From Rubrivivax sp. (GTDB taxonomy: Bacteria; Pseudomonadota; Gammaproteobacteria; Burkholderiales; Burkholderiaceae_C), in assembly GCA_030693565.1 (NCBI GenBank), contig JAUYAJ010000171.1:1-7520 (forward strand): a stretch of 7,520 nt of DNA, read 5' to 3'. The translations under genes were made by a program, and so were the position numbers. The notes under the pieces are model-generated. The model worked only from the letters and a program-made list of their open reading frames with translations, was not told where the DNA came from and did no database searches. This document shows, in pieces, positions 1 to 6,637 of the stretch (within the stretch, counting starts at the first letter, position 1; every line of letters starts with the position of its first letter).

Positions 1-726
1 GCCGCCGGCCAGCACGGCGCGGATCGCGCTGCAGTGGTCGCCCACGTAAAGCCAGTCGCGCACCTGCTGGCCGTCGCCGTATACCGGCAGCGGCTTGCCG
101 GCCAGGGCGTTGACGATCATCAGCGGGATCAGCTTCTCGGGGAAGTGATAAGGCCCGTAGTTGTTGCTGCAGTTGGTGGTCACCACCGGCAGCCCGTAGG
201 TGTGGTGCCAGGCGCGCACCAGATGGTCGCTGGCGGCCTTGCTGGCCGAATACGGGCTGTTGGGCTGGTAGGGGTGGGTTTCGGTGAATGCCGGGTCGCC
301 CGCGCCCAGGCTGCCATAGACCTCGTCGGTGCTGACATGATGGAAGCGGAAAGCGGCCTTGGCGTCACCGGCCAGCGTGCCCCAGTAAGCCCGCGTGGCC
401 TCCAGCAGGTTGAAGGTGCCGTCGACGTTGGTCTTCATGAAGGCGCCGGGGCCGTGGATGCTGCGGTCGACATGGCTTTCGGCGGCGAAGTGGATCAGCG
501 CGCGCGGCCGGTGCTCGGCGAGCAGGCGGTCGACCACGGCGCGCTCGCCGATGTCGCCTTGCACGAAGACATGGCGGGCGTCGCCAGCCAGCGCGGCCAG
601 GTTCTGCAGGTTGCCGGCGTAGGTCAGCAGGTCGAGGTTGACGACGGGCTCGTCGCTTTGCGCCAGCCAGTCGAGCACGAAGTTGCTGCCGATGAAGCCG
701 GCGCCGCCGGTAACGAGGATGGTCAT
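1..726 (-). CDS. rmlB: dTDP-glucose 4,6-dehydratase RmlB/RfbB (partial, C-terminus off the left edge)
   Basis: Second enzyme of the dTDP-L-rhamnose pathway: it converts dTDP-glucose to dTDP-4-keto-6-deoxyglucose in the cytoplasm using tightly bound NAD+. The frame is open from ATG at 726 (minus strand) to base 1, giving 242 residues of a family usually about 350 long. Visible hallmarks of an extended short-chain dehydrogenase are the Rossmann loop GGAGFIG (residues 7-13), HFAAESHVDRS (79-89), STDEVYG (132-138) with the dehydratase Asp134-Glu135 pair, and the catalytic Tyr159-x3-Lys163. NCSNNYGPYHFPEKLIP (185-201) and GDGQQVRDWLYV (217-228) are near-diagnostic for RmlB. It lies 38 bp after manC with no clear Shine-Dalgarno, so it is probably translated from the same EPS transcript. 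The missing part would hold the end of the sugar-binding domain; rmlA, rmlC and rmlD may follow beyond the edge (inference). Confidence 0.96.
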   Translation of the reverse strand, partial: MTILVTGGAGFIGSNFVLDWLAQSDEPVVNLDLLTYAGNLQNLAALAGDARHVFVQGDIGERAVVDRLLAEHRPRALIHFAAESHVDRSIHGPGAFMKTNVDGTFNLLEATRAYWGTLAGDAKAAFRFHHVSTDEVYGSLGAGDPAFTETHPYQPNSPYSASKAASDHLVRAWHHTYGLPVVTTNCSNNYGPYHFPEKLIPLMIVNALAGKPLPVYGDGQQVRDWLYVGDHCSAIRAVLAGG

Positions 727-764
727 GGTGAGGGGTCTACACAGGTTCGGTCGGTGGGCGCAGG

Positions 765-2210
765 TCAGGATCTTCCGTAGGTGTCCTCGAAGCGCACGAT
801 GTCGTCTTCGCCGAGGTAGCTGCCCGACTGCACTTCGATGATTTCCAGCGGCACCTTGCCCGGGTTGGCGAGCCGGTGCGTCGTGCCCAGTGGAATGTAG
901 GTGCTCTGGTTCTCGCTCAGCAGGATGACCTGGTCACCGTTCGTGACTTCTGCCGTGCCACTGACGACGATCCAGTGCTCGGCGCGGTGGTGGTGCATCT
1001 GCAGGCTCAGCGTGGCGCCGGGCTTGACCATGATGCGCTTGACCTGGAAGCGGCTGCCGGTGTCGATGCTGTCGTACCAGCCCCAGGGCCGGTGCACCTT
1101 GCGGTGCAGCGCGTGTTCACCGCGCTGTTCGGCACCGAGCTGGGCGACGATCTTCTTCACGTCCTGGCTTTTCTCGCGGTCGGCCACCAGCACGGCGTCG
1201 GCGGTCTCGATGACGATGACGTTGTCCAGCCCGACCAGGCTGACGAGCCGGCTCGTCGCATGGACCAGCGTATTGCGGCTGTCGGTGACGATGGCGTCGC
1301 CGACCTGGGCGTTGCCGTGGGCGTCCTTGGGCGCGACTTGCCAGACCGCTTCCCAGGCGCCCAGGTCGTTCCAGCCGGCAGCCATCTCGATGACCCGGAT
1401 GTCGACCGCGCTGCCCGGGCATTTCTCCATCACGGCGTAGTCGATCGACTCCGAGGGCACGGCGGCGAACTCGGCCTTGCCCGGGCGCACGAAGCGCGCA
1501 TCGGTGCTGCGCGCCGCCCAGGAAGCACGGCAGGCACTGGCGATGTCGGGGCGAAAGCGCTCCAGCGCCGCCATCCACACCGAGGCCTTGAGCACGAACA
1601 TGCCGGCATTCCAGAAATAGCTGCCGTCGGCCAGATAACGCTCGGCGGTGGCCAGGTCGGGCTTTTCGACGAACTGCGCCACCCGCGGCTCGCCGGTGTC
1701 GGCCGCCGCGCTGCGCACATAACCGTAGCCGATTTCGGGGCGGTCGGGCTGGATGCCCAGGATGGCGATCGCACCGCCGGCAGCGGCGCGCACGGCACGC
1801 CGCATGGCCTGGCCGAAGGCGGCTTCGTCGGTGACGGTCTGGTCCGAGGGCGTGACCACCAGCACCGGGTCGGCGCCGCCTTCGAGCGCCTGCAGCGCCG
1901 CCAGCGTCAGCGCCGGTGCGGTGTTGCGGCCCAGGGGTTCGAGCAGCGCGGCGGCCGGCTCGAGCCGGAGCTCACGCAATTGGTCGAGCACCATGAAGCG
2001 GTGCTCTTCGTTGCCGACGATCAGCGGCGGTGCCACCGCGACGCCGTCGCCGCCCAGGCTGTTGAGCCGCGTGGCGGCTTGCTGGAACAAGCTGGTGTTG
2101 CCCGACAGCACGAGGAACTGCTTGGGGTAGCCGGCGCGCGACAAAGGCCAGAGCCGGGTGCCGGAGCCGCCGGCCATGATGACGGGCTGGATGGTGATGG
2201 GGGAGTTCAT
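765..2210 (-). CDS. manC: Bifunctional mannose-1-phosphate guanylyltransferase / mannose-6-phosphate isomerase
   Basis: Makes GDP-mannose from mannose-1-phosphate and GTP. The C-terminal type II isomerase domain interconverts fructose-6-phosphate and mannose-6-phosphate, as in AlgA/XanB/ManC. The 481 residues are full length for the two-domain family. N-terminal nucleotidyltransferase: GGSGTRLWPLSR (14-25) and PKQF (29-32), EPLGRNTAPA (91-100), FVEKP (180-184), WNAGMF (200-205). C-terminal cupin: HRPWGWYDSID (373-383), the likely metal-ligand segment with Gln404, His406, Glu411 and His445, and the family-typical end EVQSGSYLGEDDIVRFEDTYGR (459-480). I chose ATG at 2210 because family homology starts there and it overlaps the galE stop as ATGA; a start at 2261 would add 17 residues inside galE. 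The overlap suggests translational coupling. In this locus it supplies GDP-mannose, or the precursor of GDP-derived deoxy sugars, for EPS. Isomerase activity is inferred from the intact motifs. Confidence 0.96.
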   Translation of the reverse strand: MNSPITIQPVIMAGGSGTRLWPLSRAGYPKQFLVLSGNTSLFQQAATRLNSLGGDGVAVAPPLIVGNEEHRFMVLDQLRELRLEPAAALLEPLGRNTAPALTLAALQALEGGADPVLVVTPSDQTVTDEAAFGQAMRRAVRAAAGGAIAILGIQPDRPEIGYGYVRSAAADTGEPRVAQFVEKPDLATAERYLADGSYFWNAGMFVLKASVWMAALERFRPDIASACRASWAARSTDARFVRPGKAEFAAVPSESIDYAVMEKCPGSAVDIRVIEMAAGWNDLGAWEAVWQVAPKDAHGNAQVGDAIVTDSRNTLVHATSRLVSLVGLDNVIVIETADAVLVADREKSQDVKKIVAQLGAEQRGEHALHRKVHRPWGWYDSIDTGSRFQVKRIMVKPGATLSLQMHHHRAEHWIVVSGTAEVTNGDQVILLSENQSTYIPLGTTHRLANPGKVPLEIIEVQSGSYLGEDDIVRFEDTYGRS

Positions 2211-3223
2211 GGGTTGAATCCGTTCGGGTTCATCGATTGCCAGCGCCAGCTGTCGGCGCACATGCGTGGCAGGTCGAGGCGGGCGGTCCAGCCCAGCAGT
2301 TGCTGCGCCAGCGCCGGGTCGGCCCAGCAGGCGGCCACGTCACCGGGGCGGCGCGGCATCACCTGGTAAGGCACTTCGCGGCCACTGGCCTGGGCATAGG
2401 CGCGCACGACTTCGAGCACGCTGTGGCCGCGGCCGGTGCCCAGGTTGACAGTCAGAGAGCCGGGCTGGTCGAACAGCCGTCGCAGCGCCGCGACATGGCC
2501 TTCGGCCAGGTCGGTGACGTGGATGTAGTCGCGCACGCCGGTGCCGTCAGCGGTGGCGTAGTCGTCGCCGAACACCTGCAGCTGCGCGCGCCGGCCCACC
2601 GCCACCTGGGCCACGTAAGGCATCAGGTTGTTCGGCGTGCCGCGTGGGTCTTCGCCGATGCGGCCGCTATCGTGCGCGCCGACCGGGTTGAAGTAGCGCA
2701 GGCAGGCGGTCTGCCAGGCCGGGTCGGCGGCGCCCAGGTCGCGCAGGATGGTCTCGCCGATCAGCTTGGTCTGGCCATAGGGGTTGGTGGCCGACAGCGC
2801 CATGTCTTCGGTGATCGGCAGCTGCTGCGGGTCGCCGTAGACGGTGGCGCTGGAGCTGAAGACGAAGCGCTTGACGCCGCGCTGGCGCATCACCCGGCAG
2901 ACGTTGACGAGGCCACCGACGTTGTTGGCGTAATAGTCCAGTGGCTTGGCCGTCGACTCACCCACGGCTTTGAAGGCGGCGAAGTGCACGGCGGCGTCGA
3001 TGCGGTGGCGCTCGAACAGCGCCGCCATGGCCGCGGCGTCACCGACGTCGGCGCGCTCGAACACCGGGGTCTGGCCCGAGAGCTCGCGCAAGCGCTCGAG
3101 CACCGCCGGCGAACTGTTGGAAAAGTCGTCGACGCCGACGACCTCGAAGCCGGCGGCCAGCAAGGCCAGCCAGGTGTGCGAGCCGATGTAGCCGGTGGCT
3201 CCGGTGAGCAGGATGCAAGGCAT
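2207..3223 (-). CDS. galE: UDP-glucose 4-epimerase
   Basis: Interconverts UDP-glucose and UDP-galactose with bound NAD+, in the cytoplasm, giving a UDP-galactose donor for polysaccharide. The 338 residues match the standard GalE length. Motifs: Rossmann loop GATGYIG (8-14), VDDFSNSS (31-38), HFAAFKAVGES (80-90), SSSATVYG (123-130) with catalytic Ser125, and Tyr149-x3-Lys153. Further GalE signatures are RYFNPVGAHDSGRIGEDP, NNLMPYVAQVAVGRR and GTGVRDYIHVTDLAEGH. The C-terminal segment RRPGDVAACWADP is also typical. The start lies 21 bp after the epsL-like stop; no strong Shine-Dalgarno is visible. Its TGA overlaps the manC ATG. The EPS-operon position suggests a role in sugar-nucleotide supply rather than only galactose catabolism (no galK or galT is visible). 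It might also act on N-acetylated substrates, which sequence alone does not settle. Confidence 0.96.
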   Translation of the reverse strand: MPCILLTGATGYIGSHTWLALLAAGFEVVGVDDFSNSSPAVLERLRELSGQTPVFERADVGDAAAMAALFERHRIDAAVHFAAFKAVGESTAKPLDYYANNVGGLVNVCRVMRQRGVKRFVFSSSATVYGDPQQLPITEDMALSATNPYGQTKLIGETILRDLGAADPAWQTACLRYFNPVGAHDSGRIGEDPRGTPNNLMPYVAQVAVGRRAQLQVFGDDYATADGTGVRDYIHVTDLAEGHVAALRRLFDQPGSLTVNLGTGRGHSVLEVVRAYAQASGREVPYQVMPRRPGDVAACWADPALAQQLLGWTARLDLPRMCADSWRWQSMNPNGFNP

Positions 3224-3242
3224 CGTGGTGGGCTGCTCAGGC

Positions 3243-3260
3243 GATCACTGCAGCGTGATC
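3243..3260. repeat. Inverted repeat at the end of the epsL-like gene
   Basis: GATCAC (3243-3248) and GTGATC (3255-3260) form a perfect 6-bp inverted repeat with a 6-nt loop. It covers the last codons and stop of the epsL-like gene. No T-run follows on the minus strand and galE starts 20 bp on, so it does not look like an intrinsic terminator. It could be a weak mRNA hairpin affecting relative galE expression or stability, or chance. Confidence 0.4.
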
Positions 3261-4501
3261 TGGCCGTAGCAACCCAGGCTGCTGGCGCTCAGGTTGGCCG
3301 ACAGCGTGCTGTTGCCGCGGCGTTCGTCGCTGCTGGCGTCGCAGCCGATCACGGTGGTGCGCGTGGGTGTCCAGCGTGCACCCAGTGTCAGCGTGGTGCC
3401 GCGGTCGGTGCCGCTGGCCGAGGTCGGCACGCCCAGCCCGGTGGGCAGCGTGCGCACCAGCGAGCGGTGGGCCAGGCCGAGCACGGCGTTGAAGCTGACC
3501 TTGGCCGACCAGTCGTAGTCGGCGCGCGCGCGCAGCGCGGTGGTGACGCGGCTGTAGTCGATGGTGCCGTCGAAGAAGCCGCGGTCGATGAAATACGAGT
3601 CCTGGCCGATGTCGCGCGACAAGCGGGTGTTGAAGCGGACCTTGCCGGTCGGGCGCCAGTTCCAGGCGAAAGCGCCGGTGACGCCGGAGAAGTCGCGCTG
3701 GTTGGCGATCTCGTAGTCGGTCTTGCCCAGGCTGAGGCGGCCTTCGAAGCTGCTCACCGCCGACGGCGCCACCGAGGCCGTGAAGTCGATGTCGCGGCGG
3801 TCGTAGCGGTCGGCCTCGAAGCCGCCGCCGAACAGCGGGCGGAACTGTGGATACTGGCCATGGGACAGGCGCAGCGCCGCGCCATAACGGGTGGCGCTGC
3901 TGGGGCGGTATTGCAGGCCGAGCGAGCCGCTGTCCTGGCGGAACTCGCGGCTGGCGTATTCGGCGGCCGAGTAAGACACGCTGCGGTGGCTGGCGCTGGC
4001 TTCCAGCGTGTAGCGGGTCACCACGCCCAGGCGGGCGACGGCTTCGAACTGCCGCGTGTCCTCGACGTTCTTCTTCGTCACCAGGCCGAGTTCCTCGGCG
4101 TTGAAGCGCGCCAGGTTGCGGTTGGCACTGGCGCTGACGCGGCCCGACAGGTTGGCCACCGTGGCCCAGTCGATGCCGGCGCTCAGCGCATGGCCCTCGT
4201 TGTCATAGACGCTGTTGTGCGACAGCCGGTTGGCGCGCAGCGTGACGTTGCCGAACACGCGTTGACGGCTGATCGGCTGGTCGAAGCCGGCCAGCAGTGC
4301 CGTTGACGACACCGTGTCCGACTTGCTGAACCCGGCCGGCGCCGCCTGCGTCTTCGACAGCCGCAGCAGGTTGGACTCGTGGGTCAGCGTCTGCGAGGCG
4401 CCGATGTAATACGGGCTGGTTTCGGCCAGCGCGGCGCTGCTCAGGCCCAGTGCAAACAGGCTGGCGGCGGCAGCGGGCAGGGCGAGGTGGCGACGGTTCA
4501 T
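3245..4501 (-). CDS. EpsL-like outer-membrane beta-barrel protein of an exopolysaccharide operon
   Basis: A 418-residue secreted protein. MNRRHLALP followed by an Ala/Leu-rich core and SSAALA|ETSP is a clear Sec signal peptide, probably cut after residue 26. The mature part has many short alternating polar/hydrophobic stretches with aromatic and Arg/Ser/Thr-rich strands (for example GNVTLRANRLSHN, ARLGVVTRYTLEASASHRSVSY, FNTRLSRDIGQDSYF, TTLTLGARWTPTRTTVIGC), consistent with an outer-membrane beta-barrel. Two cysteines near the C-terminus (387, 411) could form a disulfide. Start ATG 4501 is supported by the signal peptide and a GGGAGA ribosome site 7 nt upstream; a longer reading to 4633 overlaps the upstream gene. 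Length, signal peptide, barrel pattern and second position in the operon resemble the EpsL family named from the methanolan locus of Methylobacillus. Assignment is from recalled family character, not alignment. The role is probably EPS export or surface attachment, mechanism unknown. Confidence 0.8.
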   Translation of the reverse strand: MNRRHLALPAAAASLFALGLSSAALAETSPYYIGASQTLTHESNLLRLSKTQAAPAGFSKSDTVSSTALLAGFDQPISRQRVFGNVTLRANRLSHNSVYDNEGHALSAGIDWATVANLSGRVSASANRNLARFNAEELGLVTKKNVEDTRQFEAVARLGVVTRYTLEASASHRSVSYSAAEYASREFRQDSGSLGLQYRPSSATRYGAALRLSHGQYPQFRPLFGGGFEADRYDRRDIDFTASVAPSAVSSFEGRLSLGKTDYEIANQRDFSGVTGAFAWNWRPTGKVRFNTRLSRDIGQDSYFIDRGFFDGTIDYSRVTTALRARADYDWSAKVSFNAVLGLAHRSLVRTLPTGLGVPTSASGTDRGTTLTLGARWTPTRTTVIGCDASSDERRGNSTLSANLSASSLGCYGQITLQ

Positions 4502-4508
4502 GCGGAGG

Positions 4509-4514
4509 TCTCCC
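4509..4514 (-). promoter_or_regulatory. Ribosome binding site of the epsL-like gene
   Basis: On the minus strand GGGAGA sits 7 nt before ATG 4501, in the 25-bp gap after the upstream gene. It is the clearest Shine-Dalgarno in the operon and fixes the start at 4501 rather than at upstream in-frame codons. Confidence 0.65.
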
Positions 4515-4526
4515 GGGCGATCGCGG

Positions 4527-5921
4527 TCAGTACGCGTTGCGGTCGAAGAATACGAGCTTGACGGTGCGGGCGATGATCTGCAGGTCCAGCCCCAGCGACC
4601 AGTTGCGCAGGTATTCCAGATCGTATTCGACACGCGCCTGCATCTTCTCGATGGTGTCGGTTTCGCCGCGATGGCCGTTCACCTGGGCCCAGCCGGTGAT
4701 GCCGGGCTTGACCTTGTGGCGCACCATGTAGGCCTTGATGAGTTGGCGATACTGTTCGTTGTGCGCCACCGCGTGCGGGCGCGGGCCGACGATGCTCATG
4801 CGCCCTTGCAAGACGTTGACGAACTGCGGCAACTCGTCGAGCGAGGAGCGGCGCAAGAAGGCGCCGAAGGGCGTCGTCCGCGGGTCGTCCTTGGTGGCCT
4901 GGTGGATCACGGCGCCGTTGTCCTGGGCCCGCATCGAGCGGAACTTGTAGACCATGATCTCCTCGCCGTCCAGGCCGTTGCGGCGCTGGCGGAAGATCAC
5001 CGGCCCGGGCGAGCTCAGCTTGACGCCGATGGCGATGATCAGCAGCACCGGCGTGATGAAGGCCAGGATCAGCGAGGCCAGCACGACGTCGGAGACGCGC
5101 TTGATCAGCCGGTTGGTGCCGGTGAAAGGCGTTTCGCACAAGCCGACCACCGGGACGCCATTCATGTCCTGCAGCCGGCCCTGGATGATGCTGATGCCGA
5201 ACACGTCGGGGACGAAGTAGACGCTGGCCGTCGTGCCCTGCACTTGCTCGAGCAGTTCGACGATGCGCGGCTGCGAGCCCAGCGGCAAGGTGATGTAGAC
5301 CTCGTGCACGCCATGCTCGCGCACATAGGGCGCGACCTGGCGCAGGTTGCCCAGGCGCTGACCGACGGCGTCGTCGTCGACGCGGTCATCGGTGCGGTCG
5401 TCGAAGTAGCCCAGGAACTTCAGCCCGACGTCGCCGCGGGCCTCGAAGGCGCGCGACACCTTCACGCCCAGGCCGCCGGCGCCGACCACGACCGCGGTGC
5501 GCTGGTTGTCAGGCAGCCCGGCGACATGGCGCAGCAGCTTGCGGCCTGAAAACACCGCGATCCACAGCAGCGCTGGCGTGATCAGCATCCACCAGATCAG
5601 TATTTCGGCCGTGAACAGGCCCAGGCTGCGGGTCGCATAGCCGCACAGCGCCAGGATCGCCAGCAGACTGACCCAGGAGGTCGAGATGTCGACGGCGGCG
5701 TTCAGCGGCCGGTCGCCAAAGCGGTTGCGGCCGGGGAAGGTGAGGGCGAATATCAGCAGGCACAGCGTCAGGTCCGAGCGCGCGATCGGCTCGTCGAACC
5801 ACAGCGTCACCAGCAGGAACACGGCCACCGTGATGCCCGGCTCGAGGAAGGCCGCGATCAGCGAGGTCACCGATTGAGGTGCGCTGTAGAAGGTGCGTTT
5901 GTAGCCGCGTTCTTCAAACAT
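4527..5921 (-). CDS. Undecaprenyl-phosphate hexose-1-phosphate transferase (WcaJ/EpsB-type, initiates EPS repeat unit)
   Basis: Polyisoprenyl-phosphate hexose-1-phosphate transferase: moves a sugar-1-phosphate, typically glucose, from UDP-sugar to undecaprenyl phosphate at the cytoplasmic membrane, the first committed step of repeat-unit assembly. The 464 residues match the long, WcaJ-like class. Layout: four N-terminal hydrophobic segments (about 20-41, 49-62, 81-99, 104-124); a Rossmann-like domain from about 143 (VVVGAGGLG, 144-152) to 240; a membrane segment 277-300; then the catalytic domain. Catalytic-domain motifs are KRVSDVV (274-280), SSPGPVIFRQRRNG (303-316), YKFRSM (325-330), SLDELPQ (360-366) with the Asp362-Glu363 pair, SIVGPRPH (376-383), GITGWAQVNG (407-416) and DLEYLRNWS (434-442). 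All expected motifs are intact. Upstream, AAGAAGAG-like purines lie about 13 nt before the ATG, a suboptimal ribosome site. It is the first operon gene. Sugar specificity (glucose or galactose) cannot be read from sequence; glucose is the commonest for this class. Confidence 0.93.
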   Translation of the reverse strand: MFEERGYKRTFYSAPQSVTSLIAAFLEPGITVAVFLLVTLWFDEPIARSDLTLCLLIFALTFPGRNRFGDRPLNAAVDISTSWVSLLAILALCGYATRSLGLFTAEILIWWMLITPALLWIAVFSGRKLLRHVAGLPDNQRTAVVVGAGGLGVKVSRAFEARGDVGLKFLGYFDDRTDDRVDDDAVGQRLGNLRQVAPYVREHGVHEVYITLPLGSQPRIVELLEQVQGTTASVYFVPDVFGISIIQGRLQDMNGVPVVGLCETPFTGTNRLIKRVSDVVLASLILAFITPVLLIIAIGVKLSSPGPVIFRQRRNGLDGEEIMVYKFRSMRAQDNGAVIHQATKDDPRTTPFGAFLRRSSLDELPQFVNVLQGRMSIVGPRPHAVAHNEQYRQLIKAYMVRHKVKPGITGWAQVNGHRGETDTIEKMQARVEYDLEYLRNWSLGLDLQIIARTVKLVFFDRNAY

Positions 5922-5988
5922 CGACGGTGCGGTTCTCTTCTTATGGTTTCGAAGGCATGACGGGCGAAGGCGCCGGATGCGAGGTGAT

Positions 5989-6007
5989 GGCGCCGACCCG
6001 CGGCGCC
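5989..6007. repeat. GC-rich inverted repeat in the EPS leader
   Basis: GGCGCC at 5989-5994 and again at 6002-6007 can pair across a 7-nt loop. Because GGCGCC is self-palindromic, the two copies are both direct and inverted repeats. It sits about 70-85 bp before the first EPS gene. It could be an mRNA hairpin or a protein-binding site, but in DNA this GC-rich it may be chance. Confidence 0.35.
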
Positions 6008-6094
6008 GCCGCCAGCTGTCGAAGCCGCGGATTCTCCCTTAGTTTGCCTTGCTTTCGCTGACAAGCCTGTGGACCTTTGGCGTGGTCGGCTGCC

Positions 6095-6100
6095 TACAAT
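6095..6100 (+). promoter_or_regulatory. Putative -10 box for ubiJ (leaderless start)
   Basis: TACAAT matches the sigma70 -10 consensus at five of six positions. Its last base is 6 bp before the ubiJ ATG, so transcription would start at or next to the A of the ATG. No Shine-Dalgarno precedes that ATG (the six bases are CGCCGG), which agrees with leaderless translation. The region 17 bp upstream (about 6072-6077, GACCTT-like) is a poor -35 box. Confidence 0.5.
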
Positions 6101-6106
6101 CGCCGG

Positions 6107-6637
6107 ATGTTTCACACTCTGAGCGCCTTGCTTGCCCCTGCGGCCGTCGAGCGGTTGACGCTGGTCATCAATCACGTGCTGGCCAGCGAAGCCGTTGCCA
6201 CCGAGCGCATGCGCCGCCATGCCGGGCGCAGCATCGAACTGCTGCTGGTGGGCTGGCCGGCCTTGCTGCCGGCGCCGCCAGCGCTGGCGTTCGCCGTCAC
6301 GCCGGCCGGTTTGCTGGAATGGTGCGGCGCCGAGCGCCAAGCGGTGGCCGACCTCTCGGTGCGCGTCGCCGCCGCCAACCCGGCCTTGCTGCTGACGCAG
6401 GCGCTGGCCGGCAAGCTGCCGGCGGTGGAGATCGACGGCGACGCCCAACTCGCCACCGACGTCAACTGGCTGCTGCAGAACCTGCGCTGGGATGTCGAGG
6501 CCGACCTGGCCCAAGTGGTCGGCCCGCTGGCGGCGCGGACGCTGGCCCAGCTGGGTTCGGCGCTGGCCGGCGCGATGCGCGCCGGACTGCAGGTGGCAGG
6601 CTCACTCGGCGACCGCCTGCGTCCGCGGTCGCCATGA
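6107..6637 (+). CDS. ubiJ: Ubiquinone biosynthesis accessory factor UbiJ (SCP2 domain)
   Basis: Accessory protein of aerobic ubiquinone synthesis. In E. coli, UbiJ's SCP2 fold binds the lipophilic intermediates and it belongs to the soluble Ubi complex with UbiK and the hydroxylases. This protein has 176 residues, slightly shorter than the E. coli protein (about 200). The N-terminal part (VERLTLVINHVLASEAVATERMRRHAGRSIEL, 14-45) and the central segment VEIDGDAQLATDVNWLLQNLRWDVEADLAQVVGPLAA (107-143) match the SCP2/UbiJ pattern of a GDA turn, amphipathic helix, then WDVEADLAQ. The start is ATG 6107: homology begins there and an upstream in-frame TTG (6077) would add ten residues overlapping the TACAAT box. 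No signal peptide or membrane segment is evident. Directly upstream of ubiB, as is usual. ubiE, commonly found upstream, is absent here; the EPS operon diverges instead. Confidence 0.9.
   Translation: MFHTLSALLAPAAVERLTLVINHVLASEAVATERMRRHAGRSIELLLVGWPALLPAPPALAFAVTPAGLLEWCGAERQAVADLSVRVAAANPALLLTQALAGKLPAVEIDGDAQLATDVNWLLQNLRWDVEADLAQVVGPLAARTLAQLGSALAGAMRAGLQVAGSLGDRLRPRSP

Larger units (their letters stand above)
5922..6106. promoter_or_regulatory. Divergent intergenic region between the EPS operon and ubiJ-ubiB
   Basis: These 185 bp must carry the promoters of both units. For the minus-strand EPS operon a TTGTCA hexamer (plus-strand TGACAA, 6059-6064) resembles a sigma70 -35 box, but no good -10 follows at 16-18 bp, so that promoter is only a guess. 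The EPS leader would then be over 100 nt and GC-rich, with three GGCGCC copies (5969-5974, 5989-5994, 6002-6007) and a 7-bp direct repeat CGAAGGC (5950-5956, 5965-5971). A six-codon minus-strand reading frame (ATG at 5958 to TAA at 5941, MPSKP) lies 19 nt before the transferase ATG, without a ribosome site. The ubiJ side has the TACAAT box listed separately. Confidence 0.6.

Noticed and set aside
727..764. Possible terminator or promoter between manC and rmlB
   Set aside because: The 38 bp show no stem-loop with T-run and no convincing -35/-10 pair, so it is treated as an intra-operon gap.
34..780. Plus-strand open frame antisense to rmlB
   Set aside because: The minus strand encodes a clear RmlB with catalytic motifs; the plus-strand product has no recognisable features.
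876..2369. Plus-strand open frame (497 codons) antisense to manC
   Set aside because: Low-complexity composition and full overlap with the motif-rich manC mark it as a codon-bias shadow.
2237..4306. Long plus-strand open frame (689 codons) antisense to galE and the epsL-like gene
   Set aside because: It is an antisense shadow in GC-rich DNA: the product is Ala/Gly/Val/Arg/His-rich with no domain, while the opposite strand encodes well-supported proteins.
6079..6093. Possible sigma54 (-24/-12) promoter upstream of ubiJ
   Set aside because: The GG and GC spacing is off by one and the flanking bases do not match TGGCAC-N5-TTGC; the TACAAT box explains the region better.
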